Positions 1 to 5,602 of a stretch of 7,055 nucleotides of DNA are shown here, one piece after another. The position numbers and the translations under genes were made by a program. Position 1 is the stretch's first letter; each line of letters starts with the position of its first letter. The notes below the pieces were generated by a model. It worked only from the letters and a program-made list of their open reading frames with translations. It was not told where the DNA came from and did no database searches. The DNA comes from JAGTRP01 sp035655235 (GTDB taxonomy: Bacteria; Pseudomonadota; Gammaproteobacteria; Burkholderiales; Rhodocyclaceae): contig DASRUX010000366.1 in NCBI GenBank assembly GCA_035655235.1, positions 1 to 7,055 of the forward strand, written 5' to 3'.

Positions 1-185
1 GCCGCGGTACGGCTGCCGTTCAGCAACTCCGGGCCGATCCGGGTGAAACAGCGGTTAGGCAGCAGCGTCCCGGACACCCGGATGAATTCGGTCACGCACC
101 AGTCGTAACCGCCGATGGCCGTCAGCACGTCCCGCAGGACATCATCGGCGAGGCCATGCATGGGAGCGAGGACAATCCGGGACAT
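1..185 (-). CDS. dusC: tRNA-dihydrouridine synthase C, N-terminal part (cut by window edge)
   Basis: The reverse strand from the ATG at 185 reads through to base 1 without a stop and gives the first 61 residues. They begin MSRIVLAPMHGLADDVLRDV and continue with YDWCVTEFIRVSGTLLP and a FTRIGPEL segment. This follows the known N-terminus of E. coli DusC (LAPMEG, then CITEFVRV, LLP and HRICPEL) closely in order and spacing. Dus enzymes are FMN-dependent TIM-barrel flavoproteins that use NADPH to reduce specific uridines in tRNA; E. coli DusC acts on U16 in the D-loop. The LAPM segment is the first barrel strand, near the FMN. The catalytic Cys and the C-terminal RNA-binding domain lie outside the window. 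The start is chosen by family alignment, because no clear Shine-Dalgarno precedes it. The variable residue after APM is His here rather than Glu. DusA or DusB is less likely given the TEFVRV-like segment. Confidence 0.9.
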   Translation of the reverse strand, partial: MSRIVLAPMHGLADDVLRDVLTAIGGYDWCVTEFIRVSGTLLPNRCFTRIGPELLNGSRTA

Positions 186-224
186 GGTGATCGGGTTCGG
201 GCAAGGGTTAGGGAGAAGGGCCGC

Positions 225-232
225 ATTATAAT
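225..232. promoter_or_regulatory. Symmetric -10 box (ATTATAAT) between dusC and the PIN gene
   Basis: Bases 225-232 form a perfect 8-base palindrome, ATTATAAT, so a consensus TATAAT can be read on the plus strand (227-232) and on the minus strand (230-225). It sits in the 55-base gap between two divergent genes in otherwise GC-rich DNA. On the plus strand, the only purine at a usual distance downstream is A241, the first base of the PIN start codon. On the minus strand, transcription would start near 218, leaving a leader of about 33 bases before dusC. I see no good -35 hexamer at 16-18 bases on either side and no TGn extension. The promoter is inferred from the -10 match alone. Confidence 0.5.
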
Positions 233-240
233 CGCGCCCC

Positions 241-660
241 ATGCTACGCCTCGTCCTCGATACCAACGTCGTCCTCGACCTCTTTCATTTCGCCGATCCG
301 ATGGCTTTCCCGATCCTGGCCGCCATCGAGGCCGGCCGAGCTGGCTGCTTCGCCGACGGTGCCGGCCTGGACGAGTTGTCCCGGGTGGTGGCCTATCCGG
401 AATTCAAGATGTCTCCCGCCGCCGGAACGGCCCTGGTGGAACGCTACCGGGGCATCGCCGCCCTGGTCGAGCCCGGCGAGGTTCCCAAGCTGCCCCAATG
501 CCGGGACCGGGACGATCAGAAATTCCTGGAACTCGCCATGCGCAGCCAGGCCGACCTCCTGGTCAGCAAGGACAAGGCCCTCTTGAAGCTCAAGGGCCGA
601 ACCAACCTACCTTTTCGGATCGTGACGCCGGCGGCTGCCGCCGTCCTCCTGGCTCAGTAG
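241..660 (+). CDS. PIN-domain ribonuclease, putative toxin-type, COG1569-like (139 aa)
   Basis: The product is a single PIN domain of about the usual length for the 'putative toxin-antitoxin system toxin component, PIN family' group. The N-terminus has the hallmark LVLDTNVVLD with Asp7. The second acidic residue is Glu45 in a LDELSRV segment. A CRDRDDQKFLELA stretch (87-99) supplies the third, probably Asp92, and VSKDKALL supplies Asp111. These four acidic residues are the expected metal-binding set, so the nuclease centre looks intact. PIN proteins of this type are Mg/Mn-dependent RNases, often VapC-like toxins. No antitoxin gene flanks it: upstream is divergent dusC and downstream a convergent gene. 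A housekeeping or orphan role is therefore as likely as a toxin role. The ATG at 241 matches the family start but has no Shine-Dalgarno, and the preceding bases are CGCGCCCC. Its stop overlaps the end of the convergent gene by 7 bases. Confidence 0.85.
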   Translation: MLRLVLDTNVVLDLFHFADPMAFPILAAIEAGRAGCFADGAGLDELSRVVAYPEFKMSPAAGTALVERYRGIAALVEPGEVPKLPQCRDRDDQKFLELAMRSQADLLVSKDKALLKLKGRTNLPFRIVTPAAAAVLLAQ

Positions 661-1004
661 CAGACGGTCGAGCTGCTGCGCCGTCCGTAGCTGTCGGTAC
701 ACACCGTGGTGCCGTTGGGTCCGCTGATCACCGCGGTGCTGCCCTTCTTGTCGTAGGTGCGCTGGATGATGGTGGGGCCGCTCCTGCGGTAACCGGGCTG
801 GTTCATCTCCAGCTTTTTGGCCTGGTCGATGCCGCTGGTGGGGATGCCGCCCTGGTCCTGACCATATAACGCGGCAGGCGGCAGCTGGTTCTTCTTGTAG
901 GGATAGAGCATCGGTCCGTCCCCCTGCTGGGGAGGCAATTGGCCCGGCAACTGGGCCAAGGCCGTCAGGGGCAGGAGGGCGAGCAGAAGGGCAAGGCGGC
1001 GCAT
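654..1004 (-). CDS. Small predicted secreted protein of unknown function (116 aa)
   Basis: I do not recognise this protein. The N-terminus MRRLALLLALLPLTALA followed by Gln is a typical Sec signal peptide: two arginines, a hydrophobic core and an ALA cleavage site after residue 17. The mature part of about 99 residues is rich in Gln, Pro, Gly, Ser and Tyr, with no membrane segment. Its C-terminal end carries the only two cysteines, in TTVCTDSYGRRSSSTVCY, so a periplasmic disulfide is possible. I chose the ATG at 1004 rather than a TTG at 1061 in the same frame because it starts the signal peptide exactly and has a GGAG at 1014-1011, six bases upstream. It lies 58 bases after yaaA on the same strand and could be co-transcribed with it. 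A TATGAT sequence at 1043-1038 on the minus strand might give it its own promoter. The reading frame is credible, but the function is open. Confidence 0.65.
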   Translation of the reverse strand: MRRLALLLALLPLTALAQLPGQLPPQQGDGPMLYPYKKNQLPPAALYGQDQGGIPTSGIDQAKKLEMNQPGYRRSGPTIIQRTYDKKGSTAVISGPNGTTVCTDSYGRRSSSTVCY

Positions 1005-1010
1005 GGCGGT

Positions 1011-1014
1011 CTCC
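1011..1014 (-). promoter_or_regulatory. Ribosome binding site of the small secreted protein
   Basis: On the minus strand this reads GGAG, six bases before the ATG at 1004. It fixes the start at the beginning of the signal peptide and argues against the longer version starting at the TTG at 1061. Confidence 0.6.
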
Positions 1015-1062
1015 GGTGAAGGATGTCTTATGGGTACATCATAGCCGGTCGGGCCGGACAAT

Positions 1063-1836
1063 TCATTCCGCCCGGCGGCGGAACACCCAGGTGGTGTCGT
1101 CGGAAGCCTCCGGCGCGAAGGCGTAGCCGTCGCTGTCGAAGCCCTGCAAGCCTTCCGGCTCGGCCAGGCGATTGACGATGGCGTAGCGGGCCATCATGCC
1201 CCGGGCCCGCTTGGCGTAGAAGCTGATGATCTTGTAGCGGCCACCCTTCCAGTCCTCGAACACCGGCTGGATGACGGTGGCCCGGAGCTTCCGCGCCACC
1301 AGGGCCTTGAAATATTCCTCGGAGGCCAAATTCACCAGCACCGGCCGCGGCATTTCGGCCAATTCGGCATTCGCGGCCTCCACCAGGCGCTCCCCCCAGA
1401 AGGCGTAAAGATCCTTGCCCCGGGGCGTCACCAGCTTGGTGCCCATTTCCAGCCGGTAGGGCTGGATCAGGTCCAGGGGCCGCAGGATGCCGTAGAGGCC
1501 CGACAGGATGCGCAGATGGGCCTGAGCGAAATCCAGGTCGGCGGCGGAGAGGTGCTTGGCATCCAGGCCGTCGTACACGTCGCCATCGAAGGCGAGCACC
1601 ACCTGCTTGGCGTTGTCGGAGGTGAAGGGCAGATGCCAGTCGGCGTAGCGGTGGAAATTGAGCAGCGCCAGCGGATCGGAGAGGTCCATCAGACCGGCGA
1701 TGTCCGCCGGAGAAAAAGTGCGCAGCACCCCGATCAATTCCTGGGACTGGTCCGTAAAGCCAGGCTGGGTGTAGGTTGCCACCTGGGGCGGGGTGTCGAA
1801 ATCCAGCGTCTTGGCTGGGGAAAGCACCATCAGCAT
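1063..1836 (-). CDS. yaaA: Peroxide stress protein YaaA (UPF0246/DUF328)
   Basis: The 257-residue product matches the E. coli YaaA family (258 aa) along its whole length. Recognised blocks are SPAKTLDF (6-13), LAFDGDVYDGL (81-91), the strongly conserved run from LSGLYGILRPLDL through QPYRLEMG (111-132), KDLYAFWG (141-148), NLASEEYF (169-176), KIISFYAKRARG (202-213) and the final GFDSDGYAF (232-240). In E. coli, yaaA belongs to the OxyR regulon and lowers free intracellular iron during hydrogen peroxide stress, which limits Fenton damage. DNA binding has also been reported for the family. The start at 1836 is chosen because it aligns with the family N-terminus and has AGGAG six bases upstream; longer versions reaching 1902 add only unrelated residues. 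It is transcribed away from the DUF2863-bio operon, and the small secreted-protein gene follows 58 bases downstream. I see no recognisable OxyR site in the 90-base upstream gap. Confidence 0.96.
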   Translation of the reverse strand: MLMVLSPAKTLDFDTPPQVATYTQPGFTDQSQELIGVLRTFSPADIAGLMDLSDPLALLNFHRYADWHLPFTSDNAKQVVLAFDGDVYDGLDAKHLSAADLDFAQAHLRILSGLYGILRPLDLIQPYRLEMGTKLVTPRGKDLYAFWGERLVEAANAELAEMPRPVLVNLASEEYFKALVARKLRATVIQPVFEDWKGGRYKIISFYAKRARGMMARYAIVNRLAEPEGLQGFDSDGYAFAPEASDDTTWVFRRRAE

Positions 1837-1842
1837 CAAACT

Positions 1843-1847
1843 CTCCT
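1843..1847 (-). promoter_or_regulatory. Ribosome binding site of yaaA
   Basis: The minus strand reads AGGAG here, six bases before the ATG at 1836. It decides the start codon, since upstream in-frame starts up to 1902 lack such a site. Confidence 0.75.
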
Positions 1848-1865
1848 GCAATCTGAACGTCTCGA

Positions 1866-1871
1866 ATTCTA
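1866..1871 (-). promoter_or_regulatory. Possible -10 box for yaaA
   Basis: The minus strand reads TAGAAT, one mismatch from TATAAT, and would start transcription near 1859, about 23 bases before the yaaA start codon. No convincing -35 is visible at the usual spacing, so this is tentative. Confidence 0.3.
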
Positions 1872-1877
1872 CCGGCT

Positions 1878-1886
1878 TGGTAAAAT
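1878..1886 (+). promoter_or_regulatory. Possible extended -10 promoter of the DUF2863-bio operon
   Basis: The sequence TGGTAAAAT combines a TGn extension with TAAAAT, one mismatch from the -10 consensus. It predicts a start near 1893 and a leader of about 34 bases before the ATG at 1927. It is the best promoter candidate in the 90-base gap between the divergent yaaA and DUF2863 genes. There is no good -35, which an extended -10 promoter can do without. No palindrome resembling a BirA operator overlaps it. Confidence 0.4.
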
Positions 1887-1926
1887 TACGCCCTTTTCCC
1901 AAATTTCCGCACTCAGGTCACCGCCT

Positions 1927-3108
1927 ATGAAACGCACCCGCTTCGGCTCCCGCGACCGTCTTTCCCGCGACGCCGCCGAACTGCAACGCCTGGCCACCGG
2001 CCTGTCCGAATCCGGCGGCAAGCTGGAGGATTCCTGGTGGGAAGCCCGGCTGGCCGAACTGGTAGATAGCCTCCTGAAAAACGGCGCCGAGGACGACATC
2101 AACACCGCCCTCGACCGGCTGTTCGAAACCAATCCCCGCGCCCATGACGAGCTGGCCGACATGGTGGAATCCCGGGCCGAATCCACCCGCCTGGAAGCCC
2201 CCGGCCAGGACTCCCGGGAATTCGACGTGATGCTCTTTGTCTCCCCCATCCTGGCCTGGTCCCGCTTTTCCATCCCCGCCGGCAGCCTGCCCAAGAGCAG
2301 CCTGGAGTCCCTGCGCACCCAGCTCGGCGCCCACGTCTTCGGCGCCGATGCCCGCATTGCCCTGGCCGATTTCCTCTTCAGCCCCGACCAGCTGCCCAGG
2401 AGCTTCTGCGACACCTGGCTCCTGACCCGGGAGCTGGGCATGGCCGCCCTGTCGGGCCACAACCTTGCCGTCGACACCAGCGGCATGCCGGAAACCAACC
2501 GTTTCCTGTCCGATGTCCGCTACCTGGTCGGCGCCGTGGCAGTGCCCCGGGGCGGGGCGGTGTTCCGCTGGAACGAGGCCGACGGCAGCCGCGAGGCTTC
2601 CCTCAAGGAATGGATCCGCCAGGGCAGCCCCAACCTGGAGCCCATCCTCACCGGCTGCGCCTACCAGCCCCTGCTGGCCGACTCCTACCACACCGCCTGC
2701 CGCCAGGCGGACCGGGCCTCCCGCCCCTATTCCCTGCGTGCCTCCGTCGCCTTCCTGCAGACCGTCCAGGGCATCACCCCGGCGGACATGCGGGCCGTGG
2801 TCGGCCCCTTCTACGACCGCCGCATGGAAGAGTATCGGGTCGGCCTCGGCCCCCGGGACAAGGACGCCACCTGGCACGGCGTGGTCTGGCCCCTCCTCGG
2901 CGCCGAGGATGAGGCCACCGATGCTGCCGGCGAGATCGAATCCGTGTTGCGGGAATGCGGGGTCAAGGACGTACACTTCCTCGACCACCACTTCCCCATG
3001 GAATTCTGCGACGACTGCGGCGCCCCCATGTACCCCAACACCGAAGGTGAGCTGGTCCATGCCGAGATGCCGGAGCAGCCCGCTTCCAGTTCCCAGGTCC
3101 TGCACTGA
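1927..3108 (+). CDS. DUF2863 family protein of unknown function, first gene of the biotin operon
   Basis: The 393-residue product appears to belong to the uncharacterised DUF2863 family, known to me mainly from betaproteobacteria; the family call rests on recognition, not a search. The first ~95 residues are charged and helical-looking. A more ordered part starts at FDVMLFVSPILAWSRFSIP (from 99). A conserved-looking block runs from YSLRASVAFLQ (268) to FYDRRMEEYRVGL (from 295). The C-terminus carries FCDDCGAPMYPN, a CxxC pair at Cys361/Cys364 like half of a zinc ribbon, then GELVHAEMPE. There is no signal peptide or membrane helix, so it should be cytoplasmic. The start has a modest AGGT (1915-1918) eight bases upstream. 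Its TGA shares one base with the bioA ATG (TGATG at 3106-3110), so the two are probably translationally coupled. A role in biotin metabolism is suggested only by position. Confidence 0.85.
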   Translation: MKRTRFGSRDRLSRDAAELQRLATGLSESGGKLEDSWWEARLAELVDSLLKNGAEDDINTALDRLFETNPRAHDELADMVESRAESTRLEAPGQDSREFDVMLFVSPILAWSRFSIPAGSLPKSSLESLRTQLGAHVFGADARIALADFLFSPDQLPRSFCDTWLLTRELGMAALSGHNLAVDTSGMPETNRFLSDVRYLVGAVAVPRGGAVFRWNEADGSREASLKEWIRQGSPNLEPILTGCAYQPLLADSYHTACRQADRASRPYSLRASVAFLQTVQGITPADMRAVVGPFYDRRMEEYRVGLGPRDKDATWHGVVWPLLGAEDEATDAAGEIESVLRECGVKDVHFLDHHFPMEFCDDCGAPMYPNTEGELVHAEMPEQPASSSQVLH

Positions 3109-4442
3109 TGAACAACGCTGATTGGCTGGCCCGCAGCCAGGCGGCCGTCTGGCATCCCTGTACCCAGATGCGGCACCACGCCGCCGACGGGTCCGCGAAC
3201 TACCTGCCCCTGGTGCCCATCGCCCGGGGCGAGGGCCCCTGGCTCCATGATTTCGACGGCCGCCGCTACCTGGACGGCATCAGCTCCTGGTGGACCAACC
3301 TCTTCGGCCACGCCAATCCCCGCATCAACGCCGCCCTGAAGGACCAGCTGGAGCGCCTGGAGCACGTCATGCTGGCGGGCTTCACCCATGCTCCGGTGGT
3401 GGAGCTGTCCGAGAGGCTCTCCGCCCTCACTGACGGCGTCCTGGGCCACGCCTTCTACGCCTCCGACGGCGCCTCGGCCACCGAGATCGCGCTGAAGATG
3501 AGCTTCCACTACTGGCAGAACGCCGGCCGTAGCGACAAGCGCCAGTTCCTCTGCCTATCCGGTAGCTACCATGGCGAAACCGTGGGCGCCCTGGCGGTCA
3601 CCGATGTCGCCATCTTCAAGGACGCCTACGCGCCCCTGGTCCGGGCCGCCGCCACCGTGCCCGCCCCGGACGCCCGCCAGGCCGAAGCTGGCGAGACGCC
3701 CGCCGACGTGGCCCGCCGCGCCGCCGCCGCCCTGGAAGCCAAGCTGGACGCCGAGGGCGAAACCATCGCCGCCCTCATCGTCGAGCCCCTGGTCCAGGGC
3801 GCCGCCGGCATGGCCATGTACGACCCGGAATACCTCCGCCTCGCCCGAACCCTGTGCGACCGCTACGAGGTGCACCTCATCTGCGACGAGATCGCCGTCG
3901 GCTGCGGCCGGACCGGCACCTTCTTCGCCCATGAGCAAGCGGGTATCCGCCCCGACTTCATCTGCCTCTCCAAGGGCATCTCCGGCGGCTACCTGCCCCT
4001 GTCCGTGGTGCTGACTTCCGACACGGTCTACGGTGCCTTCTACGACGACGCCGTCACCCGTGGCTTCCTCCACTCCCATTCCTACACCGGCAACCCGCTG
4101 GCCTGCCGGGCGGCGCTGGCCACCCTGGACATTTTCCGGGAGGACGACGTGCTGGCCGCCAACCGGGTCCGAGCCGAAAAGCTGGGCGCCGCCCTGGCGC
4201 CCCTGGCCGACCATCCCCAGGTCAGCCACCTGCGCCAGCGGGGCATGATCCTGGCTTTCGACGTGGACACCGCCGACCCCGCCTTCTCCCGCCGCTTCTA
4301 CCGGGCGGCCCTGGAACGGGAAGCCCTGGTCCGCCCCATCGGCAGCACCGTGTACCTGATGCCCCCCTACATCGTCGAAGACGAGCACATCGCCCACCTG
4401 GGCAAGGCCGTGGCGGGAGCCCTCGGGGAGGCCCTGGCGTGA
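3108..4442 (+). CDS. bioA: Adenosylmethionine-8-amino-7-oxononanoate aminotransferase (DAPA synthase)
   Basis: BioA is a class III PLP-dependent aminotransferase that converts KAPA to 7,8-diaminopelargonate, the third-last step of biotin synthesis. The 444 residues cover the full fold. They include WHPCTQM (15-21), SSWW with Trp61/Trp62, SYHGET (Tyr154 at the PLP ring), DEIAVGCGRTG with Asp260 for the pyridine nitrogen, the Schiff-base Lys289 in LSKGISGGYLPLS, HSHSYTGNPLAC, and Arg409 in LVRPIGSTVYLMPPY. The residue matching E. coli Tyr17, in the SAM/KAPA pocket, is Cys18, and the Asp after YHG is Glu157. As I recall it, Pseudomonas aeruginosa BioA has the same WHPCTQM form, so this is a subfamily trait and not damage. 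E. coli BioA uses SAM as amino donor and the B. subtilis enzyme uses lysine; the donor here cannot be read from sequence. The ATG shares one base with the upstream stop and lacks a strong Shine-Dalgarno, implying coupling. Confidence 0.97.
   Translation: MNNADWLARSQAAVWHPCTQMRHHAADGSANYLPLVPIARGEGPWLHDFDGRRYLDGISSWWTNLFGHANPRINAALKDQLERLEHVMLAGFTHAPVVELSERLSALTDGVLGHAFYASDGASATEIALKMSFHYWQNAGRSDKRQFLCLSGSYHGETVGALAVTDVAIFKDAYAPLVRAAATVPAPDARQAEAGETPADVARRAAAALEAKLDAEGETIAALIVEPLVQGAAGMAMYDPEYLRLARTLCDRYEVHLICDEIAVGCGRTGTFFAHEQAGIRPDFICLSKGISGGYLPLSVVLTSDTVYGAFYDDAVTRGFLHSHSYTGNPLACRAALATLDIFREDDVLAANRVRAEKLGAALAPLADHPQVSHLRQRGMILAFDVDTADPAFSRRFYRAALEREALVRPIGSTVYLMPPYIVEDEHIAHLGKAVAGALGEALA
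4425..4431 (+). promoter_or_regulatory. Ribosome binding site of bioF inside bioA
   Basis: GGGGAGG lies within the last codons of bioA, seven bases before the GTG at 4439. It supports the GTG start of bioF and the 4-base GTGA overlap. Confidence 0.7.
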
Positions 4443-5602
4443 TCGGCGACCGGCTGAAGGTGGAAATCGACGCCATCGCCGCCGACGGCCTCACCCGCCG
4501 GCGCCGCATCCTGGCCGCCCCCTGCGGCCCCCACGCGGTGGTGGACGGTAAACCCATGCTCGCCTTCACCAGCAACGACTACCTTGGCCTCGCCGCCAAC
4601 CCAGCCATCGCCGAAGCCATGGCGGAAGGCGCCCGGAAATGGGGTGCCGGCAGCGGCGCTTCCCACCTGGTGAGCGGCCACCTGCAACCCCATGAGGAAC
4701 TGGAAGGCAAGCTGGCAGAATTCACCGGTTTCCCCCGGACCCTGACTTTCTCCACCGGCTACCTCGCCAACCTGGCCGTGGTCCCCACCCTGGCCAGCCG
4801 GGGCACCGCCGTCTTCGCCGACAAGCTGAACCACGCTTCCCTCATCGACGCCGTCCAGCTTGCCAAGGCCCAAGGGGCGGAATCCCACCGCTACCCCCAC
4901 AACGACCTGGCCGCCCTGGAGCGCCAGCTGGCCGGAAGCGACGCCGCCGAGAAGATCATCGTCACCGACGCCGTGTTCAGCATGGACGGCGACCTGGCGC
5001 CCCTGCCGGAAATCTTCGAACTGGCCGAGCGCTACGATGCCTGGCTGGTGGTGGACGACGCCCACGGTTTCGGCGTCCTCGGCCCGCACGGCAAAGGCGC
5101 GCTGGCCCACTGCGGCGTGCCGGCCCATCCCCGGGTGCTCCTCATGGGGACTCTCGGCAAGGCCGCCGGGGTATCCGGCGCCTTCGTCGCCGGTTCCGAG
5201 CTGGCCATCGAATACCTGATCCAGCGGGCCCGCAGCTACATCTTCACCACCGCCGCCCCGCCGGCCGTGGCCTGCGCCCTGATGAAGAGTCTGGAGATCA
5301 TCGCTGCCGGCGACGGCCTGCGCACCCACCTCATGGCCCTCATCGCTCGCCTGCAGACGGGCCTCGCCGGCCTTCCTTGGACCCTGCTGCCCTCCCCCAC
5401 CGCCATCCAGCCCCTGATCGTCGGCGACAATGAGGCGGCAGTCCGCCTCTCCCAGGCTCTGGCCGAACGCGGCCTGTGGGTGCCCGCCATCCGCCCGCCT
5501 ACGGTCCCCAAGGGCACCGCCCGGCTGCGCATCTCCCTGTCGGCCGCCCATAGCGAGGCCGATGTGGATCAACTGATCGACGCCCTGAGGGAGCTGGCGT
5601 GA
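4439..5602 (+). CDS. bioF: 8-amino-7-oxononanoate synthase (KAPA synthase)
   Basis: BioF is a PLP-dependent alpha-oxoamine synthase that condenses pimeloyl-ACP (or -CoA) with L-alanine, releasing CO2, to form KAPA, the substrate of BioA. At 387 residues it is the usual length for the family. Seen in order are FTSNDYLGLA near the N-terminus, the glycine-rich GAGSGASHLVSGH, NHASLIDA with the PLP-stacking His132, VVDDAHGFGVLG with Asp206 and His209, and the Schiff-base Lys241 in GTLGKAAGVSGAF. The tail reads VPAIRPPTVPKGTARLRISLSA, which closes the small domain as in other BioF proteins. The start is a GTG overlapping the bioA stop by four bases (GTGA), with a strong GGGGAGG seven bases before it. 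Its own end is GTGA again, shared with bioH. Other members of the alpha-oxoamine synthase family (Kbl, HemA) are excluded by the biotin context and motif details. Confidence 0.97.
   Translation: MIGDRLKVEIDAIAADGLTRRRRILAAPCGPHAVVDGKPMLAFTSNDYLGLAANPAIAEAMAEGARKWGAGSGASHLVSGHLQPHEELEGKLAEFTGFPRTLTFSTGYLANLAVVPTLASRGTAVFADKLNHASLIDAVQLAKAQGAESHRYPHNDLAALERQLAGSDAAEKIIVTDAVFSMDGDLAPLPEIFELAERYDAWLVVDDAHGFGVLGPHGKGALAHCGVPAHPRVLLMGTLGKAAGVSGAFVAGSELAIEYLIQRARSYIFTTAAPPAVACALMKSLEIIAAGDGLRTHLMALIARLQTGLAGLPWTLLPSPTAIQPLIVGDNEAAVRLSQALAERGLWVPAIRPPTVPKGTARLRISLSAAHSEADVDQLIDALRELA
5587..5593 (+). promoter_or_regulatory. Ribosome binding site of bioH inside bioF
   Basis: GAGGGAG lies in the last codons of bioF, five bases before the GTG at 5599. 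It supports the GTG start of bioH at a second GTGA overlap. Confidence 0.65.

Noticed and set aside
156..869. 237-codon plus-strand frame overlapping dusC, the PIN gene and the secreted-protein gene
   Set aside because: It is Arg/Pro/Gly-rich without a domain and crosses three better-supported genes.
1045..1057. CCGG-TCGGG-CCGG inverted repeat between yaaA and the secreted-protein gene, as a terminator
   Set aside because: The stem is only four base pairs, and no run of T follows on the minus strand, so it is not a credible intrinsic terminator.
1877..1887. TTGGTAAAATT as a BirA-like half-site
   Set aside because: It only loosely resembles one operator arm and has no matching inverted arm at 14-16 bases. 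It is better explained as an extended -10 element.
1516..1926. Upstream extension of the DUF2863 frame back to 1516
   Set aside because: The extension is antisense to yaaA, and its residues look like a shadow. The ATG at 1927 has a plausible ribosome site and starts the family-like protein.
1918..3105. Long open frame on the minus strand (395 codons) opposite the DUF2863 gene
   Set aside because: It is Gly/Ala/Val-rich and low in complexity, has no recognisable domain, and mirrors the plus-strand gene codon for codon. This is the usual antisense shadow of a GC-rich gene.
3555..4397. 280-codon minus-strand open frame opposite bioA
   Set aside because: Gly/Val/Asp-rich antisense shadow of an intact BioA with no motifs of its own.
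4367..5572. 401-codon minus-strand open frame opposite bioF
   Set aside because: Same shadow pattern. The plus strand holds a full-length BioF with all catalytic residues.
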